This document shows, one piece after another, positions 52,716 to 60,776 of a stretch of DNA of 64,000 nucleotides (its first letter is position 1; each line of letters starts with the position of its first letter). Under the pieces are notes generated by a model that worked only from the letters and a program-made list of their open reading frames with translations, made no database searches and was not told where the DNA came from. Position numbers and translations under genes: made by a program. The stretch lies in the NCBI GenBank assembly GCA_023401925.1, contig JAEXDA010000019.1:1-64000 (forward strand). Reading direction: 5' to 3'. The stretch comes from Bacillota bacterium. GTDB taxonomy: Bacteria > Bacillota > UBA4882 > UBA8346.

Positions 52716-53318
52716 TTACTTTTCACTATCTTTTTTTAGAGGGATTTCCGTCAAACCTTTCATAACAAACTCCGTTATATAATATAAAATCCGAGGAAAA
52801 TATTGAATCCCGATCTCGTTTTTATGAAGGTCGATATAGGGTATGGCAGTGAAAATAGCGCCTATCAGGTCATCATCCAAATCATTTCTTATTTTCCCTT
52901 CGGCCTTCCATTTTTGAATCAACTCAGTTTGACCACTGTTCAAAAACTCCTGAATACTTCCCATGCCGCCTTGCTCATCAAAATAACACTCGATTTTACT
53001 ATAAACATCCCTGTTGTACCATTCTTTCATAATCGGGTTGGATTGCATGACCTTGAAATTCTGCATGACCAATTTCACGACGGCCTGTACGGGATCATCT
53101 TTTGAATCGAACGATTCCAGAATGCTCTCTTTGACTTTTCTATTTTCTTCCTTCAATATCTCAATGAAAAGCCCTTCTTTAGAGGCGTAATAATTGTAAA
53201 AAGTACCGACTCCTATCCCAGCCATTTTGGTTATATCCGAAACATTAGTATCTTTGAATCCTTTGACGCTAAACAATTCTTTAGCACTGTTAAAAATAGC
53301 CGCTTTCTTATCTTCCAA
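52716..53318 (-). CDS. TetR-family transcriptional repressor
   Basis: A 200-residue regulator. The N-terminal HTH is typical (KGFKDTNVSDITKMAGIGVG then TFYNYYASKEGLF); the C-terminal ~140 residues form the helical ligand domain, with no family clue to the inducer. The start is TTG 53318 behind GAGAGGAAG. Matching palindromes before its own gene (53345-53368) and before the DUF998 gene (52671-52700) suggest autoregulation and control of the DUF998-flavoprotein-aldehyde dehydrogenase group. Confidence 0.92.
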   Translation of the reverse strand: MEDKKAAIFNSAKELFSVKGFKDTNVSDITKMAGIGVGTFYNYYASKEGLFIEILKEENRKVKESILESFDSKDDPVQAVVKLVMQNFKVMQSNPIMKEWYNRDVYSKIECYFDEQGGMGSIQEFLNSGQTELIQKWKAEGKIRNDLDDDLIGAIFTAIPYIDLHKNEIGIQYFPRILYYITEFVMKGLTEIPLKKDSEK

Positions 53319-53344
53319 CGAATGAACTTCCTCTCAAAAATCAC

Positions 53345-53368
53345 GAATGAATATTTTTCAATTCATTC
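53345..53368 (-). promoter_or_regulatory. Palindromic operator O2 before tetR
   Basis: gaatgaat and attcattc half-sites separated by 8 bases, 27 bp upstream of the TTG start. Shares the core with O1. Confidence 0.75.
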
Positions 53369-53402
53369 ACATATTACCATGATTATCCTTTCCCATCAAG
53401 GC

Positions 53403-54050
53403 TTAATTTTCGGATTGGTACTTACCAAAAGTAAACCCCGTAATTTGATCGGAGAATAAATTCAAAACTTCCATCGTTATGGTATGATTTGGATTGGAGA
53501 ACGGGATTATTTTGGCATTGAGGACTGTAATAAAATGATTGCTTTGATCATAATCCGAAGGGACAACTTCCTTTTCCATCTTCAATAGATAATTATCCCT
53601 TATTTCATTGAAATCTCTGAATATCCTCTGATTAAGGCCGTTATACTCGCCCGGTTGCCGAATAACGCCTTCAATCATTCCAAAATCAGCCAAGAATATA
53701 ATCTTCGCTGCTTCATCAATCTCTTTTCCCTTGGCTAATTCTTTGATAACATCATTCAGTTTGTTGATAATTTTTGCTTTGCCCTCCTTACATTTCGAGG
53801 TTACTCCTATACAGTTGGCTGTTGCTTTTGGGGTTGAAATTTCTTCATTCGCCATCTTCAACGGGAAAGACGGAGTAGAAATCGTGTTACGAATAATCTT
53901 GACAGAGAACCCGCAATGATTGCATTTCAGTTCCGGGTTAAAATGGTAAGTCTCTCCATACCTTGTGCAATAGGATTTATGTTTACGGATCTCGGCGCCA
54001 CATTTCTCGCAAACCATAATGTAATACGGTCCGTCTGTTTTAATAATCAT
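53403..54050 (-). CDS. Hypothetical protein with N-terminal zinc ribbon
   Basis: A 215-residue soluble protein. CEKC and CNHC knuckles near residues 14 and 43, with a further Cys at 28, make a zinc ribbon; the remaining 150 residues are helical then beta-rich with no known domain. ATG follows AGAGGATGG. No operon partners; the tetR gene lies downstream. Function unknown. Confidence 0.7.
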   Translation of the reverse strand: MIIKTDGPYYIMVCEKCGAEIRKHKSYCTRYGETYHFNPELKCNHCGFSVKIIRNTISTPSFPLKMANEEISTPKATANCIGVTSKCKEGKAKIINKLNDVIKELAKGKEIDEAAKIIFLADFGMIEGVIRQPGEYNGLNQRIFRDFNEIRDNYLLKMEKEVVPSDYDQSNHFITVLNAKIIPFSNPNHTITMEVLNLFSDQITGFTFGKYQSEN

Positions 54051-54312
54051 TTATCCATCCTCTTTATTGGATTTTCACCAGCGGCACTGACACCTTCCTT
54101 TTACGCCCCTGTTCCATCATAAGTATATGAAGTAGGCTTTAGGTTGTTACAATTCCAATTCTTCCATGAAAAAAATCCGGCACTGGTTAACGGGTCCGGA
54201 ACCATCGACGTCTTAAGCCGGAAAATCCCTTCAAATATCACACAACTCCTGGTAAAAAAGAATATACTAATATAACTCAATGAGCCAATCACCCAAAAAA
54301 GGGGGGATATTT

Positions 54313-54870
54313 TTGTTACCGTACGATTACGAAGCTTATGGACGTGTCTCTGCATGCAATCCGCCCAAACAAGCAAATCCGCCGCAACAAGAAGCGCCTA
54401 AGCCCAAATGCGAACCCAAACCAATTGTCTCCAATTGTAAAAATATATCCGGGGTTGCGAATATCCCAATCATCAATATTACAACCGCCGCCCCCGTTTC
54501 AAAAACTCTCGGCACTATCTCTGCAGACTTGCATTGTTTTGCCAAACCCTGTGTAAAATTGGATATTTCCGCCTTAATCGTAATCGGCTTGGCCACCGAT
54601 GTTCCTTTCACCATTACTTTCCGGGTTTATAAACGTTGTGATACCGGGCCGGAGACGGAAATCACTTCTTTTGATGTTTCAGTGGTTAATCCGGTTGCAG
54701 CCGGAACATCCATCCCGGTTAACTTTAATGTTTGCGATTGTTGTCCAAATTGTCCGGCAGGTTGTTGTACATACCGTTTTGTATCCGAAGGAATGGCACT
54801 AGCGGCAATTACCGATTATTTCAGTGTCAATCAAGGGGTATTATCCATCTTGGCGTCTGATGAATGTTGA
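54313..54870 (+). CDS. DUF4489-family protein
   Basis: A 185-residue protein of a family found in Clostridia-type spore-formers. A Pro/Lys/Gln-rich N terminus precedes a beta-rich domain (FTITFRVYKRC; FDVSVVNPVAAGTSIPVNF) ending in a Cys cluster, CDCCPNCPAGCC. The start is TTG 54313 behind AAAGGGGGGA; an upstream ATG at 54280 lacks a ribosome site. No signal peptide. A spore-surface role is suggested by the family's distribution, not shown. Confidence 0.75.
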   Translation: MLPYDYEAYGRVSACNPPKQANPPQQEAPKPKCEPKPIVSNCKNISGVANIPIINITTAAPVSKTLGTISADLHCFAKPCVKLDISALIVIGLATDVPFTITFRVYKRCDTGPETEITSFDVSVVNPVAAGTSIPVNFNVCDCCPNCPAGCCTYRFVSEGMALAAITDYFSVNQGVLSILASDEC

Positions 54871-54917
54871 TTTGATTCGAAAACGCCAAAACCTGACGGC
54901 ATCAGATAAAATCTTTC

Positions 54918-54965
54918 AAAAAAGCGGCTAAGTTGCGAAGCGCGCGAAGAGTCGCTTTTTATTTT
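54918..54965 (+). terminator. Terminator after the DUF4489 gene
   Basis: aaaaaagcg pairs with cgctttttt-like sequence around a smaller gcgaagcgcgcgaag loop, followed by ttttattttat on the plus strand. Confidence 0.7.
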
Positions 54966-54988
54966 ATGGATCCACGGGGAAATATAAA

Positions 54989-55107
54989 GAGGCTGTTGCA
55001 AAAGTGATTAAAAATCAATGAGAAATACAATATATACCATAAATAATGGGCGAAACTTTCCATATATTGTATTTTTCTATCGATAAATCTTATTTTGCAA
55101 CAGACCC
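54989..55107. repeat. Hairpin repeat element E2 (119 bp)
   Basis: Outer arms ctgttgcaaaa (54993-55003) and ttttgcaacag (55093-55103) pair; inner arms aaatacaatatat and atatattgtattt pair over 13 bp. The inner arm is shared with E1 while the outer arm has changed on both sides (gtccc to gttgc and the matching complement). It ends at the stop of the DUF2935 gene. Confidence 0.82.
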
Positions 55108-56043
55108 TTATCTTCCCGTTTCAGGTTCGAACATATTTAACAATCTCAAATAATGGTTGGCTTCTCTTACGATATGATCTCCCAATAAGGGATGGGCAAT
55201 GGACCTAATCTTGCAGTTAATAATTCCTTCTGTCCCCTGAGTTTTAAAATCACGGATTCCCACGGTCGCTTTGCGGGTTTCTTCAGTCACTGTTGATAGA
55301 TTGGTCATTTGACTCATCAATGATTGTGCCTCCGCAGTCAACGCATCGAATTGCTTCCCAAAATGATTAGCGGTATCAAACAACTTTACTTCGGTTGGAT
55401 CAAGCAATCCCCGAATGAACTTGGCATGTTCGGCCATAATCCGGTTCCAAAATATTTCCTGTTGGATTAAGTCCCTCACCGGATCAACTGTAACACGGCA
55501 TTGAATTCTCTGCAACATTCCCAGATAGAACCGGGCTTCCCTCAAAATATGATCAAGGAGTAGCGGATAATTAAAAGTAAAAATGCGGCAGGTTGTTGCA
55601 TCGTTTAACAGACGACTTTTGTATCCGATTAGACCGGTCGTAAGCTCCATGGCCCGTTGGTTGAGACGGGTTACTTCGTCAGTTACAACTGCTGGATTCA
55701 GATTACCCTGGGCTTCCATACTTTGCTGGGCCCGGGTAATTTCGGTATTTAAGGTGTATCCCGAATAAAATTCGCTGCCTTGCTCGGCATCAAGCGTTAA
55801 CCGGGTCATGATTTCTCCGGCGCTTAAGAATTCTTCCGGTAGCAGTCCATCGGCCAGACATACTGTTTCTGTTAACAGCCTGGCAAACTCTCTTTTATAC
55901 ATATCCGCTTCTTCAAGGAGAACACAATCTTTCCAGGGAATGGCGACTTCAATGAAAAAGGAATGCTCCTTGGCAATCCGGGCAAAAAACAGGTTTAACT
56001 CCAGCGACATTCTCACAAATTCTTCATCAGAGAACAAAAACAC
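55108..56043 (-). CDS. DUF2935-family protein
   Basis: A 311-residue helical protein made of two similar halves, each with H/E-rich helices (IAKEHSFFIEVAIP; IMAEHAKFIRGLLDP; LLDHILREARFYLGML; LLGDHIVREANHYLRLL) typical of DUF2935. The repeated E-H and D-H pairs look like a di-metal helical bundle. The start is GTG 56043 after GTGAGGTGA. The family is common in spore-forming Bacillota; function is not established. Confidence 0.85.
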   Translation of the reverse strand: MFLFSDEEFVRMSLELNLFFARIAKEHSFFIEVAIPWKDCVLLEEADMYKREFARLLTETVCLADGLLPEEFLSAGEIMTRLTLDAEQGSEFYSGYTLNTEITRAQQSMEAQGNLNPAVVTDEVTRLNQRAMELTTGLIGYKSRLLNDATTCRIFTFNYPLLLDHILREARFYLGMLQRIQCRVTVDPVRDLIQQEIFWNRIMAEHAKFIRGLLDPTEVKLFDTANHFGKQFDALTAEAQSLMSQMTNLSTVTEETRKATVGIRDFKTQGTEGIINCKIRSIAHPLLGDHIVREANHYLRLLNMFEPETGR

Positions 56044-56225
56044 TCACCTCACTTACTACTTACGGCTTAATACCCATACATCATATGACTTGATAGTAAA
56101 TCCGGTGAGAAATCAGTCGATTGATTATTGTAAGAGATCCAGTCCTCTTTCTTTTCCTAATTCTAAAAATCCAATGAAAAACGGCTCCTTTTCATCAAGA
56201 TATCGTATTATTATACTCCGCAATA

Positions 56226-56258
56226 AAGGGCTCCCCATATTCCTGGGCAGCCCCTCAT
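56226..56258 (-). terminator. Hairpin after the 58-residue gene
   Basis: gggct/agccc stem with extra pairing (cccc/gggg) 7 bp after the stop; minus strand continues tttattg. Confidence 0.55.
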
Positions 56259-56264
56259 AAAACT

Positions 56265-56441
56265 TTACGCCATTACGTCAACCTTATTCCCTAAAGGCCC
56301 GCTATTAATTTGGGGAGACTTAATGATTGCTACATCGGCACTCGTGTTTTCAACCGGTTTTCTCGGATTATTATGCATCCCTGGCATGCCGCAATCGACC
56401 GGCATATTGACCGAACTCCGGATACCACTGAAACCCGCCAT
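56265..56441 (-). CDS. Small protein, 58 residues
   Basis: ATG 56441 follows AAGGAGGGAAATT, an excellent ribosome site, and the frame runs 58 codons to TAA with a hairpin after it. The product (MAGFSGIRSSVNMPVDCGMP at the start) is Met/Asn/Pro-rich with a single Cys and no helix predicted by eye. It recalls small spore-associated proteins, but I do not recognise a family. Confidence 0.65.
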   Translation of the reverse strand: MAGFSGIRSSVNMPVDCGMPGMHNNPRKPVENTSADVAIIKSPQINSGPLGNKVDVMA

Positions 56442-56713
56442 AATTTCCCTCCTTGATTTTTATGGTTCTTCAAGCAGCCGTCATTTTAATAATTCCATCA
56501 CCTCCTGTATTACAAGCAGGTATGTAAATATCAATCACCAACAGCCTAAAATCCAGATTGATACTTTTACCGGATTAAAAACATCTTGTCCTCGTTTGCA
56601 ACTTGGATTTCTTGTATTGATTATAACTTTAAAATATGAAGTTTTCGTGAAGAAAAGCCGGTTGGCAGTATCTACTCTTTTTCCATAAGATTCATTTTAT
56701 TGAAAAACAAATT

Positions 56714-56746
56714 CTTCATAAATTCTTCACATCAACTTGGTACTAT
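56714..56746 (+). promoter_or_regulatory. Direct-repeat promoter of the 161-residue membrane protein
   Basis: Plus strand: CTTCATAAATTCTTCAC (56714-56730), 10 bases, then TACTAT (56741-56746), about 50 bp before the ATG. Same architecture as the two copper-locus promoters. Confidence 0.75.
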
Positions 56747-56796
56747 CAACCTGTCGAAAAAATAGCCCCTAAAACTTATATTAGGAGGATTTATCA

Positions 56797-57282
56797 ATGA
56801 ATATGACGCATTACATGGAATTACTTGCAACCAATCAACCGTGGAATCTGATTCGTTTCATGGTTATACCGGTTGTTTTTGCCGAAACCCTAGTTGCCAT
56901 CGAATTTTTAATCGTTTATTATCGAAAAACCTCAGGCGCCTTAAAAACAACCAGCAAAATATTAAGTGTAGCAGCCGCCGTTTATTTCACTTTGGCAGTT
57001 TTCCTGCCGCTCATTTTTACGGCGCTACCCGGAATAAAATGGCGGACCCCGGTTGACTTTATTGCAGTCTGGTCCTACCTGCTGGGTGTGATACCTTTTA
57101 TCGTCATGGCTCTCATCGACTTGGGCCTCGTCGCCAAAAACAAAACCCCCGATGAAAAGATGAAATTGCATTTTCTTTGGCTGACTGTATTCCTTGTTGT
57201 GGCACATATTGCCATGATCTTTGGAATGATCAACCCGGAAATCGTCCGGGGGTCCGTTTCGACTCCGATGATGATGAAGTGA
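56797..57282 (+). CDS. Membrane protein, four helices (DUF6803-like)
   Basis: A 161-residue protein with helices at about 20-41, 54-75, 88-108 and 124-144, and a Met-rich C terminus (STPMMMK). The segment NLIRFMVIPVVFAETLVAIE and HIAMIFGMINP hold conserved-looking His/Met residues that could bind metal. ATG follows AGGAGGA. The upstream promoter matches the copper-type repeats, so it probably belongs to the same regulon. A terminator follows. Confidence 0.75.
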   Translation: MNMTHYMELLATNQPWNLIRFMVIPVVFAETLVAIEFLIVYYRKTSGALKTTSKILSVAAAVYFTLAVFLPLIFTALPGIKWRTPVDFIAVWSYLLGVIPFIVMALIDLGLVAKNKTPDEKMKLHFLWLTVFLVVAHIAMIFGMINPEIVRGSVSTPMMMK

Positions 57283-57305
57283 GCGAGCCAAATATTTAAA
57301 AAACA

Positions 57306-57350
57306 AAAAGGCTATTGCAACATGAACAAGAAAGTTGCAATAGTCCTTTT
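57306..57350 (+). terminator. Rho-independent terminator
   Basis: aaaaggctattgcaac pairs with gttgcaatagtcctttt (one mismatch), closing the membrane-protein gene. The stem sequence resembles the outer arms of hairpin elements E1-E3. Confidence 0.85.
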
Positions 57351-57539
57351 GTTGAGTTGAATCCTAGCCTATTTTTTATATGAAACTCATTTCAATAATG
57401 AATGATTGCTTGTGACAAGCGCACCCTCCGGTTGCTATGATGGGTATGAAGAAAGCCGGATTGACAATAAAAAACGCAATAACAACCGTCTAGGAAGTGA
57501 AAATATCCTGCCGGAACAATTATTCATTTCATCAAATTT

Positions 57540-57749
57540 TCAAGTAAGAATTTCACTTAAGATTTCTTTTTGTTCATTAATTGAATACCCGTCTTTTACA
57601 GCAGTTTCGATAACATGGGCTAATTTTTCAATCGTGGTGCCGGATTTTCTTAAGGTTTCATCAATAACTTTATCGATTTCCTTATCATCCATCCAATTTG
57701 CGCCGAATATTTCCTTTAAAATCTTTCTTGTTTCATGGGTATAGTCCAT
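57540..57749 (-). CDS. Small helical protein, 69 residues
   Basis: An acidic, mostly helical protein (ETRKILKEIFGANWMDDKEI; EKLAHVIETAVKDG). GGAGG lies about 12 bases before ATG 57749, which is a little far. No domain recognised and no clear partner; coding character is reasonable. Confidence 0.55.
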   Translation of the reverse strand: MDYTHETRKILKEIFGANWMDDKEIDKVIDETLRKSGTTIEKLAHVIETAVKDGYSINEQKEILSEILT

Positions 57750-58139
57750 GGTATGGTTAAGCCTCCGTTATCTCATTTCTCTACCAAACTATGCCGGGCA
57801 ATCTTTCAAGAGTATCAACATTCATCTCCCCTGGCAAAACCAATGCAGCCGGCGGATTTTGGAACAAACTGAGTTAAAATACCTTTTGCACTAGAGTTGA
57901 TCAGCTACCGCAATTTTATGACCCAGTCCCTCGTATTATCTAAGTCATTATTATAAACTTTTGGAAACAATTATCAAGTATTTAAGTGTCATTTTTTGCA
58001 AACCAATTGTAATTTTGAGGTTATACAGGCAGCTATCGTCCTGAGGTTTTAAAAATTTTTTATTTCCAAGCCGAATTAAAAATATCGGACCCCCTAAACT
58101 CCGAGGCCGGAAGAATTAATTCTCCCCGCCTCCCGTCCT
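57750..58139. other. Intergenic region without gene
   Basis: 390 bp between the small helical gene and the mntR-type gene. I see no frame with a ribosome site, no repeat copy and only weak hairpins. Confidence 0.5.
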
Positions 58140-58628
58140 TCACCCATCGCCGTGCCGAAACAACCAGGCCCGTAAATACCGCAACTCTTCTTGATCCGGG
58201 TAATCCGTATGACATTGAATATTCTCCAACTCCTGAATCCGGTTTGGATCTGAGCCGAAATAGATAATCAGGTTACGAATAAAACGCATTGTCGCCGGAT
58301 TGATATAATGTTCAATCCCCTCCACCTGCTCTTCGACTCTGGCATTTTCCTTCGATAACCGAAAAAACTCTTTCAGTTTTTCGTCCCGCCACACCAAAAA
58401 CCGACCATACGTCATTCCTTTCTCTGTCAGAGCAATATTACGGTACTTTTCGTACTTGATAAAACCGGCTTCATCAAGTTTCTGAATCATCCGCGTTACT
58501 GACGACGGTTTAACATCAATTGCATTGGAAAGGTCCACCGGGCGAATATAACCTTTGCTGGATACAATCCGGAAAAACATTTCCAGGTAGTCTTCCATGC
58601 TTTCCGTTAAAGTTATTTCTCTAGACAT
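58140..58628 (-). CDS. mntR: DtxR/MntR-family metal-dependent regulator
   Basis: A 162-residue regulator: N-terminal winged helix (SMEDYLEMFFRIVSSKGYIR; PSSVTRMIQKLDEAGFIKYE) and a dimerisation domain with E/H ligands (EEQVEGIEHYINP), without the SH3 domain, as in MntR. ATG 58628 follows GGGGGATG. Downstream of feoAB and near the Nramp gene, so it probably represses these on Mn or Fe sufficiency. Whether it answers to Mn or Fe is not readable from sequence. Confidence 0.88.
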   Translation of the reverse strand: MSREITLTESMEDYLEMFFRIVSSKGYIRPVDLSNAIDVKPSSVTRMIQKLDEAGFIKYEKYRNIALTEKGMTYGRFLVWRDEKLKEFFRLSKENARVEEQVEGIEHYINPATMRFIRNLIIYFGSDPNRIQELENIQCHTDYPDQEELRYLRAWLFRHGDG

Positions 58629-58817
58629 AGTCATCCCCCGTTAAAAGAAGGTTGTCGCAAAACCATTTTCTATTCATCTCATCCGATTTATCATAACAAT
58701 ACCCATACCCATGCAAAAGGGCCTACATTGGATATTCCTATCGATTCATTGCCTCTGGGACAGCCACTTTCCGCCATTACACTCTTTAGCCTATGCTAAA
58801 CAAGTTTCATTCAGAAC

Positions 58818-60206
58818 TCAGACTAATCCCAACCCCCGCACAATTTGGGCTACCAGGAAACAAACGATAATCGCAACTCCGGTTGGTATGAAAGCTGCCA
58901 GTAGGGTCCACTTGACGCTCTGCGTCTCTTTGCCAATGGTCAGCAAGGTTGTCGCACAAGGAAAATGCAATAGTGAAAAGAGAATCATATTTAAGGCAGT
59001 CAACCAGGTCCATCCGTTATTCACCAAAAGTTGGCGGAGAGCATCCATACTATCCAACTCCAACATTGCTCCTTGGGACAAATAACTCATAATTAGAATT
59101 GGCACCACAATCTCATTCGCCGGTAACCCTAAGATAAACGCCAAGATGATAAACCCATCCAGTCCGATCAAATGTCCGAAACCCTGAAGCCACCCTGCAA
59201 GATGACTCATAATACTGAGATCCCCAACATAGATATTGGCCAATATCCACGTCACCGCACCGGCGGGAGCTGCCACGGTTACGGCCCTCATTAAGACAAA
59301 TAGGGTACGGTCCAAAACGGAACGAATTAATAACGATCCAACCTTGGGCATTCGATAGGGCGGGAGTTCCAAGGTAAAAGTGGAGGGAACTCCTTTTAAA
59401 AGTGTTTTCGATAAAACCCACGATACTGCCAACGTTACCAGAATTCCAACGCCAACCACTCCTGCAACCAAAGCCGAAGCAGTGAAACTATTATAACCGC
59501 TCACCAGTGCTCCCATAAACACTGCCGCCATAGCGATCAAGGTTGGAAATCTTCCGTTACATGGCACAAAATTATTGGTTAAAATCGCAATCAACCGTTC
59601 CCGGGGTGAATCGATTATACGGCAGGCAATAATTCCTGCTGCATTACAACCAAATCCCATGCACATCGTAAGAATTTGTTTGCCATGGGCTCCGGCTTTT
59701 TTAAACAGCTTATCAAGGTTGAAAGCCACCCGGGGAAGATAGCCCAAATCTTCAAGAAAGGTAAAGAGCGGAAAAAAGATAGCCATCGGAGGCAACATCA
59801 CCGATATGACCCAAGCCAAACAACGGTACAAACCCAAAACTAATACACCATGCAACCAGGATGGCGCACCAACCCACTGAAAAACCTGAGTTAACTTATC
59901 TTGAAATCCAAAGAAAACATTAGCCAACATTTCCGAAGGAACATTGGCTCCGCTAATCGTCAACCAGAATACCAGGCTAAGCAAAGCAATCATCAGAGGA
60001 TAACCCAAAAATTTTGAGGTGACAATATTGTCGATTTTTTGGTCTAAATCTCTTTTTTGGACTTCTCTTTTTACTACTTCCCCGGCTATTCCTTGGGCTT
60101 GTTGATAGATATCCCGGACAACCCCTTCTCTGACCGCTCCCAATTCGTTCCGCCGAATTTGAGCTTTATCAACAATCCTGTTAAATTCAATTTCTAAATC
60201 ATTCAC
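58818..60206 (-). CDS. feoB: FeoB-type ferrous iron permease lacking the G domain
   Basis: A 462-residue membrane protein. After about 75 residues equal to the end of the FeoB spacer (VVKREVQKRDLDQKIDNIVT) come the two Gate domains (MGFGCNAAGIIACRII; GLPANEIVVPILIMSYL) and Core (NNFVPCNGRFPTLIAMAAVF, with the metal-pathway Cys). The GTPase domain of about 250 residues that normally leads FeoB is absent: no GxxxxGKS or NxxD exists here. Start GTG 60206 follows AGGGAG, 13 bp after feoA. The GTPase may be encoded elsewhere (split FeoB), or the pump works without it. Confidence 0.85.
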   Translation of the reverse strand: MNDLEIEFNRIVDKAQIRRNELGAVREGVVRDIYQQAQGIAGEVVKREVQKRDLDQKIDNIVTSKFLGYPLMIALLSLVFWLTISGANVPSEMLANVFFGFQDKLTQVFQWVGAPSWLHGVLVLGLYRCLAWVISVMLPPMAIFFPLFTFLEDLGYLPRVAFNLDKLFKKAGAHGKQILTMCMGFGCNAAGIIACRIIDSPRERLIAILTNNFVPCNGRFPTLIAMAAVFMGALVSGYNSFTASALVAGVVGVGILVTLAVSWVLSKTLLKGVPSTFTLELPPYRMPKVGSLLIRSVLDRTLFVLMRAVTVAAPAGAVTWILANIYVGDLSIMSHLAGWLQGFGHLIGLDGFIILAFILGLPANEIVVPILIMSYLSQGAMLELDSMDALRQLLVNNGWTWLTALNMILFSLLHFPCATTLLTIGKETQSVKWTLLAAFIPTGVAIIVCFLVAQIVRGLGLV

Positions 60207-60219
60207 ATCATTCCACTCC

Positions 60220-60462
60220 CTAATCGATAGACCGAACTGTAATTTGACGGCTTTCTTCCGAACGCAAAGCAATCACAGCTCCCCTGATCTTGTAAGCCAC
60301 AGGATCGCCCGCCGGGCTTTTTCTAAGGGCCTCAACGATGGTCGACGGAACCAAACCCAAATCCAAAAGCCGGTTGCGCGTTAATTCCTCTGACTCAATA
60401 TGGATCACCTCAGCCATTCTTCCAACCGGAAGGTGGGACAATTGAAATTCGGCAACACTCAT
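60220..60462 (-). CDS. feoA: FeoA-family protein
   Basis: An 80-residue SH3-like protein (IESEELTRNRLLDLGLVPST; DPVAYKIRGAVIALRSEESR), the usual partner of FeoB in Fe(II) uptake. ATG follows AAGGGAG. It precedes the G-domain-less FeoB by 13 bp. The two 54-bp elements at 60493-60715 lie just upstream. Confidence 0.92.
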   Translation of the reverse strand: MSVAEFQLSHLPVGRMAEVIHIESEELTRNRLLDLGLVPSTIVEALRKSPAGDPVAYKIRGAVIALRSEESRQITVRSID

Positions 60463-60492
60463 GAAAATTTCTCCCTTCCATAAACTTTATCC

Positions 60493-60715
60493 GTTAGCAA
60501 CTCCGAAACATATCAAGGCTCACCAAGAGTTTTGCTCCTGGCTAACCATTGTTAACTCCAGTATATGAAAACGATTGAAGATTGGTTCCCTTTATATTTC
60601 ATCTCCAGCCGGGTCAATCCTATCGATTTTTAATAAATTTTTCCTTTTGGGGAGGATACCGGTTAGCAGCATCAAAAAATATCCGGCCTTGCCAAAAATT
60701 TTGCTCCTGGCTAAC
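60493..60715 (-). repeat. Two 54-bp direct elements before feoA
   Basis: 60493-60546 and 60662-60715 are both 54 bp, both open gttagc and close gctaac, and share ttttgctcctggctaac exactly at their right ends plus weaker middle similarity. Read on the minus strand each begins gttagccaggagcaaaa and ends gctaac, a hairpin-like unit. The 314-bp gap before feoA has no gene. They may be tandem regulator sites or RNA elements for iron control. Confidence 0.7.
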
Positions 60716-60776
60716 AGTTAATCTTAAGATACGATAAGGACTTGAAAAGTGTTACAAAAAAAAAAAATACCCCCTA

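Noticed and set aside
56323..56688. Plus-strand frame of 121 residues
   Set aside because: It is opposite the 58-residue gene that has an ideal ribosome site, and its own start has none.
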